Source of the DNA: Ptiloglossa arizonensis
Taxonomy: Eukaryota; Arthropoda; Insecta; Hymenoptera; Colletidae
Direction: 5' to 3'
NCBI RefSeq assembly: GCF_051014685.1
Contig: NC_135055.1
Coordinates: 23,705,501 to 23,769,500 of the forward strand
Length of the DNA stretch: 64,000 bases
Shown here: positions 1 through 13,846 of the stretch, in pieces
Layout of the letters: the number at the start of each line of letters is the position of its first letter
Position numbering within the stretch: position 1 is the stretch's first letter
The notes under the pieces: model-generated
The model's database searches: none
Seen by the model: the letters and a program-made list of their open reading frames with translations, nothing else
Told to the model about the DNA's origin: nothing
Position numbers and translations under genes: made by a program

Positions 1-1200
1 GTCGGTGAAACGTGTTCACGAACATGATGCTGTGAGCGGGCATGAATGACATTTTCGGCGTAACAAGAACGTGTTCGAAAGTCAAATATTCCCGAAGGCT
101 GGTCCACCCCTTGGGAAATATTCCGATCCAGTCGCACGTGGAGACACGTTCCTGAAATATTTATACACGGTGGATAATATAAAAATTCGAGCGATGTAAT
201 TTCCGTCGTGGCGCTGCTGCGTGAGAAATCAATACGGAATTACGTACTTTATTTTGCAAAGTGTACTCTACTATAATGTCTTCCTCGATGGTATATTTGG
301 TTCGTAATTTCCCAAATTGAACTCCATTGGCGTATTGACAGTGAAACGTGCCACGTGCGCAGCAATACATTTTCATTTATATTTATAACGGAAAGATAGA
401 GCCAAAGCCAATATTCGTCGAAAGGATTCTTTGAAACGGTTAGGTCCGAAATATATTTTCTACTTCCAAGAGGACGGTCGAACTGTCATCGGGTTAAAAA
501 ATTTACAAACAAAAGAACCACGAAAACGTTGATGAATTTCAATTAAACGAGAAAAACGATATCGTGCTGTTCGAATTGCGTTTGAGACTACAATTTTTCA
601 AGTGCGCGAGGTAATCGAACGTCGGACGCATTTTTATATTACTTTCGTTTCTGCCATTGCTCGATCGGAAAGAACGAAACAACAGCTGCCATCTGGCAGC
701 GACGCGCGGATAATCGTGAATGCGCGAATGCGTGCCAAGCGATCGTAAACCTACCACGTATACGCGAATTATTCCACGGATAGCATCTAACACGATTCTA
801 ATTCCGATAATCATCGACGTACATCTTCCGAACGGACAACTTTATTTCTTCCGAGAGAAAAAAGAACACTTGACATTACCGACACCGTGCAAAACGAACA
901 CGAGCAACAAGTACCTGCACGCGTTTCTCTTGAAAATACTGCGCACCGTGAAAGTGCGGATCGGATTATTGTAAAATGGGCCTTTCGAATTCGGATACCT
1001 TGAATATTGTATTTACGTCGTCGACGATCGCGTTATCTTAACCTCGCTCGTTCGGTGGTTCGCTCGCTCGCTTACTCGCTCGCTTCGAAGAACAGATACG
1101 CGTCTCGGAAACGCATTTTCCCGGATAGGATAAAATTGTAATCGCGAGGATCGTCGAAGAGTACCCTCCGAGGAAAGCGTTCGAATACTGGCGCCTTGCG
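1..1200. other. Non-coding stretch, no gene seen
   Basis: I see no exon-like reading frame here. Short open frames exist on both strands, but none shows a recognisable domain or a credible pair of splice sites. From about 1020 the DNA becomes very rich in CG, CGCT and TCGC words, including short CGCT-type runs at 1050-1090. This leads into the GC-rich block described next. Confidence 0.5.
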
Positions 1201-1598
1201 CCGTTGAAGAATCGCATGCGCGAGATCGGGGCTAACGGCTCCCATTGGTCGGGATCGGAGTCGGTCCGCTGGAGTGCACGCGCGCTCAGGTGCCGTACTG
1301 ATCGCTTCGATGACGAGGCTGTCAGTTACTGTTCGTGCACGAATGCGACGAAACGCCCGGGTGTCTTGGCGGGTTTTCGCTCGGAGCTGCGCTCACGAGA
1401 CCAGCTCGAGAACGAGGAAACGGAGGTGACGTTTTTACCATCGAAAAAGTGATCTCGTCCGGCAGGTAGGAGAGAGGAACGAGGACAACCGAAGGAGGGC
1501 TCGCGTTCGAAATATACCGAAGGACAGGGAACCTGTCCAACTCCTGGGGCTGCATTTTAGTCCAGGTTCGACCGCACCGATAGGCGGACGATTCGCAG
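1201..1598 (+). other. Candidate non-coding 5-prime exon ending in a strong splice donor
   Basis: This CpG-rich block contains an arthropod-type initiator word (TCAGTT) at about 1321. It ends at CGCAG|GTGAGC, a near-consensus 5-prime splice donor, with the last exon base at 1598. No long open frame with protein-like character runs through it, so if real it would be untranslated leader. The first coding exon downstream on this strand is GDAP2, whose ATG exon also begins with a 3-prime splice site (after 16688). This block could therefore be a distal leader exon of GDAP2, joined by a 15 kb intron, or belong to an unrelated transcript. The call rests only on base composition and the donor match. 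Confidence 0.2.
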
Positions 1599-3505
1599 GT
1601 GAGCGAGCTGCAAACGATGCGTCGCGTCGGCGCGACTGAGCACGCGGTTCTTCCCTCTCGCTTTATCCTTTACCCTGGTCGTCGTTCACCGTTGAAATTC
1701 GCACCATGGAAATTTGTGTCCCATCGGGAACCGACGGGGTCTCGCGACGGGGCGAATCTTTCGATCGGTGCCCGTTTGCCCCGAATAGCCGTCCTCTCTC
1801 CGTTTGCTCTGTTGCTCGATAAGCGGGGCTCGTCACTGTCACGGAAATTCGAGCGAAAAACGACGAGGCTGAGGCTGCCTCGAGATCGCGTGACAGTGTA
1901 CCTACGGTCCGAAGCGATCGACGAATATTTGACAGCGGACTGACAGAAACTCGATTACCGAGCCGCGCTGCCCGAGACGCGGTTCGTTATCGATGCTGCC
2001 CTTTCCCGTCGTAATTCCGAAATATTTCTCTCGTTCTCGTTTCCAACGAACGAAAACCCGCGGTACGCCGAGTATTTCGGTGCGTTGAAATATTCATCGG
2101 ATCCCTCGGTGTCGTTCGGAAACGTAACAGTCGATCGCCCTTACTTATCGATCGATACGTACTCTCGGTCGAGACGGGTCCGTTGGAATCAATGATCGAG
2201 GTAGGATCGTCGGATAGGCGTCTTTAGCCGTGTCCATCGAGTTCTCCTAAGCGTACCTAGCGGAAGACCCTCGGCTCGCGACCTTGATCGCTGAGCTGCT
2301 GCTGGTATACCGGTATACTCGAGCAGCGTGCGTCGATAATTCCTGTCGTGCATTCTCCGTCTCGTATTCCCCGTCTTCGCGCCAATCCACTCGTCCCCTA
2401 TCAGCTGTGCCTCGATGCCTGTTTACAACGCGTTCTCCTCTACGACGCTCGTTGATCCCCGTTAGGACCGAGACCCGTACCGAGGCGCGTACAAAACGAA
2501 TACGCGCGTTGCGATCAGATACGGGCCGATTTATCTCGAAAAAATAACTCGAGCTGGTATCGTTCGATCTCGAGAAAAATTACTCGAACGTGCATCGATT
2601 TCGGTGCGCGCGTCGGTTCCTCGGTGCGATCGCCGACTCGTGAATCGCGATGCACTCCGGTTCCGAGTTTCTTTTCGATTATGGCAAACACAGTTCACTC
2701 CGGGACCGAATTATCGACTATTTTCCCGTTCGTGCGGCATCACCGCACGGAACGTTGCGGACGATTCGTCGAATCGTGTCCCAAATATCTAGTCATTGAT
2801 TTTTCTACTATTTCGAAGCGTCTTGATTTTGAGGTCAGTTTCCTCGTAACCCGTTCGTACAAATTCTGGCTGCTCGTTAACCGAAATCCGAGCTCCCTTT
2901 TGCAAAGCTAGACGCGATCGAACGATCGGACACGGCCAACAATTATGCACCGTAAAATCGATAACTCGAAACGCGGGAAACGAAGCAGTTTCGAATCTTC
3001 TTCCGCTTTGGGTCGAAACGCGGTGCTATCTCGTATTCGATTTATCATCGTTTTTCCATTCCGAGCGGATAAAGATCAAGGAGGGGAACCTTTGGTATCG
3101 CGCATTCTAATCGCCGAATCGACGAGGCTTCGATCGTGTGCCTCCATTTGCGTTCGATTATCGCGTTACGACGCCACGACCAGATGAGGTTAAAGGAGAA
3201 AAAACTTGAGCGCGCTTCGATATTTCAAGGTTTAATAGCGAAAATCAATTGGCAAACAATAAAGGATAATCGGAGCACGGCGGAGTGCAGATCGATGCAT
3301 TCGATTTCACGGTTCCGCGAGCGTAGCCGGATTTAGAAGTTAATGTAAATTATTCGCGTCCCCTCCGTGTTTCGTCTTCCTCGTTATATTCGCTGACTGA
3401 AAAGAAAAAGTCGCAAAACCGGATCTCGACGAGAGATGCAGTCTTCTCGCTCGACTATGTATTTGCAAACATCGCAGTCGCGGTACGACTCTTGAAAAAC
3501 ACACG

Positions 3506-3521
3506 CTCTCTCTCTCTCTCT
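3506..3521. repeat. CT dinucleotide microsatellite
   Basis: About eight uninterrupted CT units, read directly. They lie in non-coding DNA. Confidence 0.9.
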
Positions 3522-5910
3522 TCTACGTAAATTTATCCTCGGTGTTAAAAACTAGCAACTCGGACACTCGGTTACCGCTTTCCTACGACTGTAGCTCGGT
3601 TTCCAAAGCACAGCGCGATGGAAACGATTAGATAAACCAACTTCTACGTAGCGATAATTAAGGCCCGTCGTTAAACGAACCCGCAGCGGTAAACTAACGC
3701 CGGCGGTTCGTTCTCGAGATGCTGGGGATTATCCAACGCTAAATGCCTAATCTAACGGGACGTAAATATAATAGGGGTCACGTGTTGATAATTTGGGTCG
3801 TGCATTTTCGGCCGTGCACGTTTACCGGCCTTTACATCGACCCGAATCTCGCATCTTTATCAGCAGCTTCGCTCGAAGCGTGCCACAGTCTCCGAGCGCG
3901 ATGTAGCTTTAATTAACATATTTTATCGTGGCACCGTGTTAGTATGTTCGCGGTCCCGTGTTCCGTGTGTCATCGTACAAAGTAAGAAAAGTCTATTCCT
4001 GTCGTTACGACGATCGTCGTTGTGAATCGCATCGCGTACGACTTTTCACTTTTGCGGTGCGTCAACTTTAAGATACAAAACGGCGGACTGTACCGGCGAG
4101 CCAAATATTTTCAGCCCTCAAGGGCATTGATTCGTGAATACCACTGTTCCGTGTAGCTGCTCCGTCGCTCTGTTTCTCGTCTTTTCGGTCCGAGGCCCGC
4201 TAACGATATCGTAAAAAAAAAGGGCGCCCGGTGCGCGGACGAACGATACGGTGGGGGAACAGCCCTTCGGTGACCTCGAACGGCCGGTTGATTTTGTCTC
4301 GACCGCGACGAGCAATGCAACGACAAACTATCGACTGTGCGCGCTTTTTTTTTATCAAGAAAAAATCAGAGCAGACGAATCTCCATCTGTATCGAGCGCG
4401 TTATCGTTGTAATCGTTGGCTTCGCCGTTGCTTTCCGCGTTCGCGTTCGCGCTCGGTTTTTATCCCTTTCGATCGCGTTCGGTCGAGAGAGCGGTTTGCG
4501 TGTCGCTCCGGCATGCCTGTATATCGGATTCCTCGACGGAAGGATACCGTTCGTTTTTCTCATTAGTTATTTAAGCGGGCCCCGTCGAATGCAGCGAACG
4601 CACGAAACCGGGGACGGTGTCTGCTCGAGCCCCGTTGTCGCGAACGACGACCATTTCATAATTCAGGTCACGCGTATCTCGAAGCCCCCGTTATTATACT
4701 TGCCTGTATTGACTATTGTTCGAACGACTGGTTCCCGACTAACGTACTCGAATGAATCGACACTGTTACCGGTGGAAATCGATACCCTTTAACTCCCCCG
4801 TGATGTCAGCCGTGGTTTGCAACCGTAACCGTAACTTTGGCCAAAAATTTCAGAAAGATATCGTTGGTATCGTTGCGGTTCTACGCTCGAAAGAAAGTGC
4901 AATTAATATTTCGTTCGAACGTATTTCGAACAGAATAAAGCTCCGTTCGCTCTTCTCCGAATATTCGAACAGCTGTACGCGTTGGACTCCGAAAACGCGA
5001 GAACGTTGCGAGCGTGTACGCAGCCTGGATATCGCAAACGTTACGGTCGTTCCCCCGTTACGAGTGTGGATCTACCTTAAGGGGTTTTCCTGCGTGTAAT
5101 CGATACTGGTTTGATAACATTTCTCGGTAAATGTCGGGTCAATGCACCGATGTAACGTTTCCACCAGTTCGCTGGAACGTCGTGCCAACTTGTGCTTCCT
5201 ACGTACGATCATTTGGCATCCCGCGTTGGATCGCGTCGAATCTTAAGCTGTTCCAGACAGAGATCTCCTATCGACGATTTGGGTCGCGCACTCGTCACCA
5301 TTATTTCTCGACCTTTAACGCGGCCTAGCTTCGAGCCGAGTCTCCTTTAAAATCCGAGTCCATAGCCTCCGGCCTCCGTGCGCGAAATCGGGCCAAAATC
5401 CTCCCGCGAAGCTATCCGAACGAACGCAGAAATAATGTTAATTGCGTTTCGAAGAAATCACGGTTACAGTCGACGAATTGTCTAGAAAGTGATAAGAACG
5501 GCCAACGATACACACCCGACGAGTAAAACTCGCAGTTCGATAATCTAGCGCGGTACCGTTGGTCGGAGGAAAGATATCAATTTTTGAAACGACAACCTTC
5601 TCTTATTCAACGTTCTCGCGTTTTTCGAGAGCCGACCGGGTCTCGTTTTCCCGATAAAGTTAACCGAATTCGAAAGCGACTGGTAAAAAAATGACTCGTT
5701 GATAAACTGCCAGCGATAAATGGACCTGCCTCGGTGCTGAAATATTCCTCCTTGCGCGAACAGTGCGCGGAAGCTTGTTTCGTTGTTCGCGAGTATATCT
5801 GCTGCCGCAGTAACGCGCGGCAGGTAATGATTAAAAAATTCAATTTCGCGCGACCGTGATGCCAAAATTTCGGCTCGCTCGCACGAGGAATCGAAATTGG
5901 CGAGAAAAGT

Positions 5911-5928
5911 AGAGAGAGAGAGAGAGAG
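5911..5928. repeat. AG dinucleotide microsatellite
   Basis: Nine AG units in an uninterrupted run within non-coding DNA. Confidence 0.9.
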
Positions 5929-8900
5929 GAAGAGAGCGCGATTTTTCGTGCTCTGTTCCGTAGTCGCGATGATTGCAGCGGCAGGTGCTCGAAAGCTCTA
6001 GCGACGCTTTCGAGGATCCTCTCGAGGCTCGAGGAAAAACGTCGTTGAAACCTCGAGTCCCGCTAATTAGGGAACAGTTCGCAAGACGCTACTCGCTTCG
6101 AATGTCAACGTGCTCGGTGAAATTTCGGAGCGTCGGTGACGAGCTTCGCGAGTAATCGCAACCCCGAGGAATTTCTGGGATTAGCCTAAGTTGCCCCGGT
6201 TTTTAATAGAACCCTCGGTTCGTTCGAGTCTTCGACGAGAAAATACGAAATATCGGATCGAGTCTGTCGACGATTCGCTTTCTCCGTGGTACGAGCCGAT
6301 ATCGTAGGCGTAGTACATCGTATTCGGTGTTCCCTCGGACGCTTCTCTATCGATCGGGATGAATTTTCGTCCCAGTCCGGAATCTTCGTTCTATGACATT
6401 CGGGACGCGTCTCCGGAGTCGAATAAAAGGTGAAACGAGCGGAACGCGCCAGCGGGGAAAATTCGCGAAACGGAAAACGGCGTAAATACGAGCGCGAGAG
6501 CGAGAGCGAGAGGAAAATCCTTCCATTACGTCACGTGCCTCGAGACGCGTCTTCTTTGAATTTTATTCGCCAAAGTGTTGAAGCTGCTCAACCCCGCACG
6601 GGACACGTGCAACCGTTCGATTCGTTTTCTTACCGTTTTCAGCGATCGGCGTCTACGCGATTCGTTAATTACGACCGGACCGAATTCGAAACGTTTTCGA
6701 CGTTAATATTCCGTTCGCCGGCACAAATTGCATCTTAATCGATAAGAGATCGAGTCGAGGCTTATTTCGCGAATCGATGTTCGGGGGCTCCGCTCGGACA
6801 AGGGAAATTGGCCAAGAAATTGCCGAATATTTAAACCGTCCTCTCGATCTTAAAAAAAAGTTTCCATGTTCTCCAAACTGTTGCTTGTTCGTTTTTCCCT
6901 GCGTTCGACGTTAACGGGCGCGTGTTCCGATACAGATCCGTGTAATTTCTTTAAAATTTAATCGTCCATTTTGAACGACAACGTCGCGTGTTTCCCGAAG
7001 ATCGTGTTTTCGGAACGATTGTGTTCCAGTGACGCGATCGGCAATAAAGATAAGAAATATTGCGAAAACCGAAGGCTCTTGATTATTTTAAGGATCTATT
7101 ATCGGTTATTGCCCAATACCGCGTCGATTCGATGACGAGCCGAGTGCGAAGTTATCGCTGTTACGTAAATAGAAATTCCATCAGCTGTACCAACTTGCCA
7201 ATTCGAGTTTGCAAACTATTCTTCCAACTTGGCGTTTCGAAGCGAACCCGTATGCATGGAAAACTAGTAGCCTGAATTTTTCACATCGACTCCGGCGGAT
7301 AACTCGTTCCTTCTCGGAATGAAAAATGTTCGGAGCTTCAAGTGCTTTCGAGTTTGAATTTTTTATACGATCCACTTCGAGTAATTCGGTTCGCTCTTAG
7401 CGCGCGAGACCGAGATCCGAACCGTAAACCCTTGCCGAGCGAGTCAATTTGTCAGCGCGAATAGTCGCGAGTCGGATATTTAAGAGAACGAAAGAAGTCG
7501 CATCACCGGGGAAATTCACGCGTCGAATGTCCTTTATCTCCCCGGATAAAAGTTCGAACAAAGGATGTACCATTGCATCGTTGGCTTCCAACTTTAGCTC
7601 ACGAGAAGACATAGTAGCGCGACAATAGTCCTCTTACAAACTAAAATGCGTCACTATTACGTCATTCCGCCGCGCGGGAGCTTTAAGTTTTAGCGATTGT
7701 TTCAGTCTCCCCCCTGTCGTTTACCGTGTAAGCCTTTCGTAGATTTCGTAGATTTGCAAAGAAATTGGAAAGTCTCGATAAAACCGTTACAATTCTCCTT
7801 AACCGTTCACGTCCGATCGTTCGAGAGTTGATAACGACTGCGATCGTATAGAGCGGCAATGAGAAATTAACGTCTCGGGTTACAGAAAGCTTACGACCGT
7901 CCCAATTTTTTCGTATCGCAAAGAAAAAGATCAGCCTCGGGTTAAGTCGAATACGATACCACCGCGAGTAGCTAGAATGCATACCTTAATACCGTAATAC
8001 CAATTACATACTATAAACGAACGGATCAAGTTTCCGCGATGCTAGAGATTAAATTACATGCAACGCCAATTAAGAATATCGTGCGAGTACGTAATCGTTA
8101 CATTTTCATGCATCGAATAGCTGTTTCTCTTTATGGACGAACGAAATAATATTCCGGTAATTCGAAGAGGAATTGAATCTCCCGACGGAAAAACAACTCC
8201 TTCGAGTAATGCGAACGCTGTTGCACGCAATACTCCGAGAACTGTGGAAAATAGTTTGCGGCGATGAGGCACGTGAGAAGCGACACAAAGAGAACAAAGC
8301 TTATCTTGACGCGGAGAGACTACGAACTGTTCGACCGATGCGCGTTCAACGTGAATCAGACAGGGAAATCGTTCGAATCGTTATATGTATTAGATTAGCG
8401 GTACGGCAAACTCGGCCCCATTGACCGTACCAAGTAGCGAAACACATATTTCGAAAGACGCAAAATATCTACCAGCGTTCTACGGATATTTCCCTGTCAC
8501 GTTTAAGTAACCCGTACAGTTCGTAGGCAAACGAATAGCGCGACTCGAACGGTATGTCGGAAATGTTCGCAAAAGGAATCGACGACGTTTCGTCTCAGAT
8601 CCAAGGTTCGTGCATCTCGTTGTCGACATCCTTACGCTGTTTACAAGCTTCGCCAATTGTCCGATACGTCGACGATAAAATGAATATTGACAAGACGCGA
8701 TAAAGCTCGGCCACGAAGTAATCCGTAAATGATCAATCGCAATAACGATTTGTCAATGAACAAACGACTGAAAACGTGGTCGTAGTCTTTTCATTTAGGA
8801 GTCACCGAGGACAAATGAATCATGGGTTGTTGATCGAGTCGATCGTTTAAGTGCGTCGTTGGCACATCGTCTTAGTTTTGTGTCCTCGAGAAATTCCAAA

Positions 8901-10148
8901 ATTGAGTCAATAAACGATTATTTGCGCGAGACTCGCGTTCCAATTGCTGCTCGTAACTGGCTAGAAATATCGGACGGTGCAATCGCTTGTTGTTTCGTTA
9001 ACAAGAATCGCGTAAACTGGGAGGAGTGCCGGCTCTTTCCGCTTCATTTTGCGTTTCGTCGTTGCTTATGGAATACCCGTGTCCGAGAGCCGATGAAACG
9101 ACGTAACGCCACGGTAACGTCATTTTAAATGACCTGTGCACGGATATCGAAACTTACGTCACGAACGTATCGACGCTATACACTTCGACCGTGAGTTTTA
9201 CGAAAACATCCGTTTAAAAGGTCGCCACTTTCTCTTTTTCGATCAATTTCTCGAACTTAGAGACGCGTCAGATTCGCGATATCGCGTAAACATAACCGCT
9301 GGGTGTGCCCCATTTACAGAGAGAGCACCATTATTCTTATATACCCATTTCGATGAAGCGTCTCGACGAACGGTCGAAAATAATTTACCAAGACGTTAAG
9401 TAGCTTTCGGTTCCAGTTTCTACGTCGGATTTAAATCGAATCGTCTCTTCGACTCGTTTCTTCGGTTCAACTTTTGCTACAAGAGGAGGCGATAATTTAA
9501 AAAATTTCTCCCGGTACTTCGTACGTAAAATACGTATCGAATATACGGTATCGATGCGTCGATAAAATTGCACATTTTGCGCCGTACCGCGCGATCGGCT
9601 TGGTTCGCTGATCCAATGCGAGGAAAAAATATATCGTGGCAAACCGACTGTAAAAATGTACACCGTGCGAAGTATTATTCCACGGTAATCTTATCAAAAG
9701 TCTTATCTGAACCCCGTGTGCAATCCTATTATCCCCTACTTTTCTCGCACCGATATGTTATTCCCTGACAGCTGCGCGGTTTGTTACGGAACGAAGAAAG
9801 TGGATCGTTTTACGCTTCTTGCGTAATATATTCGCAGCCGGATTCATTCGATCGAGTGTGGGCGAAATTGTTTGCCGAAAATTTACCGTACAAATATTTT
9901 CCTTCCGAATCTCGCGCGAGATTCTTGCATTCTTTGCGCATGTCCGGCGTGCCACATTTTGGTATTTAACTACAATCGACTCGATGCGATATTTTTATAA
10001 GCATGGCTGAATTCAACGAAAAATGAACAATTATCTCGGTGCTGTGTATCATGAATGTTTATAAGATACATCCGCGACAGCGCGTCGCTGTAATTACGTG
10101 TCGAGCGAAAAATTCCCCGCATAAAAATTTATGGCTACGGGCATGAGC

Positions 10149-10178
10149 GGTGGCGGCGGTGGCGGCGGCGGCGGCGGC
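10149..10178. repeat. GGC trinucleotide run
   Basis: About ten GGC/GGT units. In one frame the run would read as polyglycine, but no gene frame supports this. The G-rich plus strand could form a G-quadruplex. Confidence 0.85.
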
Positions 10179-11835
10179 TTAATTGAGAATGATTCCCGCT
10201 CTTCCCAAAATAAACGTCAATTGTTCGAAGTTCTCGTATAATTTGACGTCGTCCAATCAGCGAACATATTCAAGTGACGGACTCGCGAAATCGCTAAAAT
10301 ACTCGCTCCCGGGTTCCAAAGTTTTCTTATTTAACTTTCGACAATCCCAGCTGGCGTTTCAACACTGCACGTACGCGATACCACGAGTTCGGCGAATATT
10401 TGATCAACGATCGATCGATCACGAGCATTTGCGATCATCGCAACATCGTGGATTTAGGCTCGGTCGCGTTATTTTAGGTACTCGTAAGAATACGCTTCGA
10501 TAAAATTATTGTACACCGATCGTGCCTCCATCGTTGTGGATATCGGCAATATTCGGCAAAGGTATGCGGTATTGTTCTATTTTCAATATTGGTAAAAAAA
10601 ATGTTCAACTGGAAGTAATCGCACCACGGTCACCGAAAATTAGATTACTCGTAGCATTCGAATTTCTATCGCGCGCAATGAATATTACATCGGCGGGAAA
10701 ATTGTTCGCTATTTGCAGAAATTTCCTGGGAATATCCGTGTAAATGTCAATTTTTACGTCACTACGTTAATTCCTACCGTAACGATGAAAACATTCTCTT
10801 CGAAGGAGAATTTTCGACAATTTTCCCCTTGGATCGGATACCGAAATACCTTTGCTTCGCTTTACCAGAGACGGGGTTTCACATTTCCTCTGTAACTATT
10901 CATTTCGCCGTTAATTAATACCACCAATGAAATTAGGTCCTCCGCGCTATCGCGCGATTTTTTTCCATGCAAATTTCCCCCGGTACTAATTACCGGCAAT
11001 AAAAAACGTGACACAGTCCGGTGGCGTAAAAGTTTCACGGCTCTCTCTCTCTCGCGAGCGCTTTGTTCGAAACAATTCCCTCACGGGGGTCAATAAAGGC
11101 CCGTAACACTCTCCCACGTATCGATAAAACGCGACCACGGAGCCAACGAACGAGGTGTGTAGTTCGTCTTTATCGAAGTGCAAATGGACGAGGAATCAAC
11201 GCGCATTACCGTTCGAGCGTACACACCGTTCCTTCGAGAGATAACCCAACGATAGCTGATCATCGTCGTCGATCTTCGAGTCGGCATCTCGCGATAAGTC
11301 TTGGGAAATTTCCATCGCTCGGCGAGAGCGAAATCGAACGATAGATTGTTTCCGCGAAGCTCCTACCTCGCCGTTCTCCGAATGCTTCGAATCGAGGTTT
11401 AACAATCGCGACTCATAATCAAACGGCGACGTAGGATACTCGACCGATAAGATCTCCAGTCCTCGACAAAAGACGAGCCACCAGGGCTCTTAGCGTCTAA
11501 TGAAAAGACACGATTCCGTGTCAAGAGCGCTCGACTTTTGTTCGCGAAAGGACGCAGTACCCCGTCAACAGTTCTCAATTTTTTCTCCGGGAAAACACGC
11601 GATATCCGCGTCATCGGCCGAAAAGCCATTAATACCCATCGATCGAAGATCGTCAACTTTGCGTTTTAACCCCGTTCTCGATACCCCTTTCGCGCCTCGT
11701 TCGCGATCGAGAAACTCCGCGATATTATTCCGGGCAAGTTTCTATAACGCAATTAATAGGTCGAGTGGTGCGGAATCCGGAGATCCTCTTTCCCCTTTAT
11801 TTTTCCTCCGAGCCAGCTGTTTTCGCTTCGTCGAC

Positions 11836-11898
11836 GGTCACAAGCCGGTCACGAGCCGGTCACAAGCCGGTCACAAGCCGGTCACAAGCCGGTCACAA
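11836..11898. repeat. 11-bp minisatellite, six copies
   Basis: The unit GGTCACAAGCC is repeated five times head to tail (11836-11890), and a sixth partial copy follows (11891-11898). The second copy has one substitution (GGTCACGAGCC). Because 11 is not a multiple of 3, the repeat cycles through all reading frames. This explains why an open frame of over 270 codons across it reads as a repetitive HKPVTSRSQ-like peptide. Confidence 0.95.
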
Positions 11899-12542
11899 AG
11901 GATTTGTTTGGAAGCCCCGCGTTACAGAACGCCGCATATCGGAAAGGCTTCCCTCGATGCATTCGTCTCTACCGTGCCTGACGCGTTCGATCGTCCCTCG
12001 TTGTGGGTCACTGGTGGGTCATCACTCCTCGATGCCACAACTCCAGCTATCCCACGGATGGTTTCACCCCATCGCTCGACAAACGTCAAACCTAAGTCGG
12101 TTTGCGATCTACAATTACATCTATTTACTTTCAATTTTCGATTTAAAATTTCAATATTTTTATCCTACCCGATCACTCGATTCGTTAGCCTCGTAGATGC
12201 CGCGTGTACCCAACAACGTACATTCCTACTAATCACCATCATTTTGGACACTCGGAAGAAGCTTGCCACGTTACGTACGATACGCGACATCGTTGATTTT
12301 CAACGAGTGACCACGGAGACATAAAATTCGCACACTGTATAGAGATTTCGATTTAACTAATGGGATTCTCGTCACTTTTCCAGGATACATTGGACCAGAC
12401 AAAATCTTCACGTTACTGTAAGTAGCATTCACCACTTTCTTGTAAACGAACGGCATATCGGATATGGCTTCCCAGACAACGTGTCGTAATCAATTGGGTT
12501 ATGCAAACGGACGTCTAGAGATCTCGAGAAACTCTCTCTACT

Positions 12543-12550
<8 letters not shown>

Positions 12551-12575
<25 letters not shown>
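12551..12575. repeat. CT dinucleotide microsatellite
   Basis: Twelve CT units in an uninterrupted run inside a wider CT-rich stretch (12531-12580). It is non-coding. Confidence 0.9.
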
Positions 12576-13812
12576 AGCTCTGTTTTCAAAATTAAAATAA
12601 AAATTGCCAAAAAAAGGAATTCAAGTGTCGTCTTAAATTTCCAATCACCCGGATGTCTCATTGAATTTTCGAAAAGTTACCTTGCCACCTTCCAGGTGAG
12701 CACAACTATTCGAGTTAACGATCAACCGATCCATGCTACTTATAAAATTACTCCTTTGGTCGTTTAATATCGTACCAATGTGCTCGCTAGAACGTCAACG
12801 CCTCGATTATTTTTTCAACGTTTTTTAATTCGTACCGTGACTTTTGGTATATAATTTATTTATATATTCCCTACCGATGTCAAACATGGTGATTTCCGAT
12901 CCGATGGTAAATCGTATACTCTAACGCGCAATGAAAATTACGAAGTACTCTGTTATAACTTTTGCTCATTGACGTGTACTTGCAACGATGAAGGGTTAAA
13001 TCACCCTCGTGACGTCGATCAACGATGCCGTTTAACTCTTCCGCAGATGGTACGCATTGAAGAATGCAAACACGCGCGAGAAAGGAATAAAGGAATCTTG
13101 AGTTTTTGCAACGATCGTGTAGTCGGTATGTAACAATTTTTTCGCACATCGCTGGAGATAATTTATACAATTCGAAGAATTTGTTCGCACGGTAATAATC
13201 GAGTAGACAGTTAACGTTTAGAATTGTGGTTTAGGTTTGCTTTCACCGTGACCGTGGATTCGTTTATTTTCGCGTTTGTCGATTCGAATCAATGAATGGA
13301 TTTTGGGGACCGATACTCGGACGTTAATTGAAAAATTCCATTATTCGTTCGCTCAATTCCGTATCGAAAGACGAAATACCGGCGACTGTCGTTCCACAGA
13401 ATGTGGAGTTTTCGGAAAAAAAAAAATCATCGCACGATATAGCAATTTGCAACAACGACGGTTCTCGTCTCTTTGTCCGCGAGGTGAAATTTGTTTTTCT
13501 CCGTATGAGGGAGCATTCGCTCGGAAGGTCCGCGGTTGGAGAGGAGAAACGGGACACGAAGTAAACTCGTAAATGTTCACCTTGCTCGAATGTGGAACAT
13601 CGATTGACCGGTGAGCCATATGTGAGGTCGTTTGTTGTTTAATAGAAAGGCGGCTGAGGTTCTGGACGGGTGGGCAGATGAAACAAAGCTCCCGTCTGAA
13701 AGCTCCGCTTCGGCGACGTGGGAAATGAAAGTCGGACTCGTTCGGTAGCTTCGCGTGTAACCTCGAGTGCGGTGTAAGCGTAAAAAGATGGAAAACTGAG
13801 TAACCTTCGTGT

Positions 13813-13846
13813 ATATATACGTATATACGTATATACGTATATACGT
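13813..13846. repeat. Alternating TATATACG tandem repeat
   Basis: Four copies of an 8-bp unit TATATACG. The unit is nearly self-complementary and purine-pyrimidine alternating, so the tract can form cruciform or left-handed DNA. No gene feature is associated with it. Confidence 0.85.

Noticed and set aside
11500..12324. 274-codon open frame on the plus strand
   Set aside because: It runs through the 11-bp minisatellite, which has no in-frame structure, and shows no domain or conserved composition. A second overlapping frame is also open, typical of CpG-rich DNA poor in stops.
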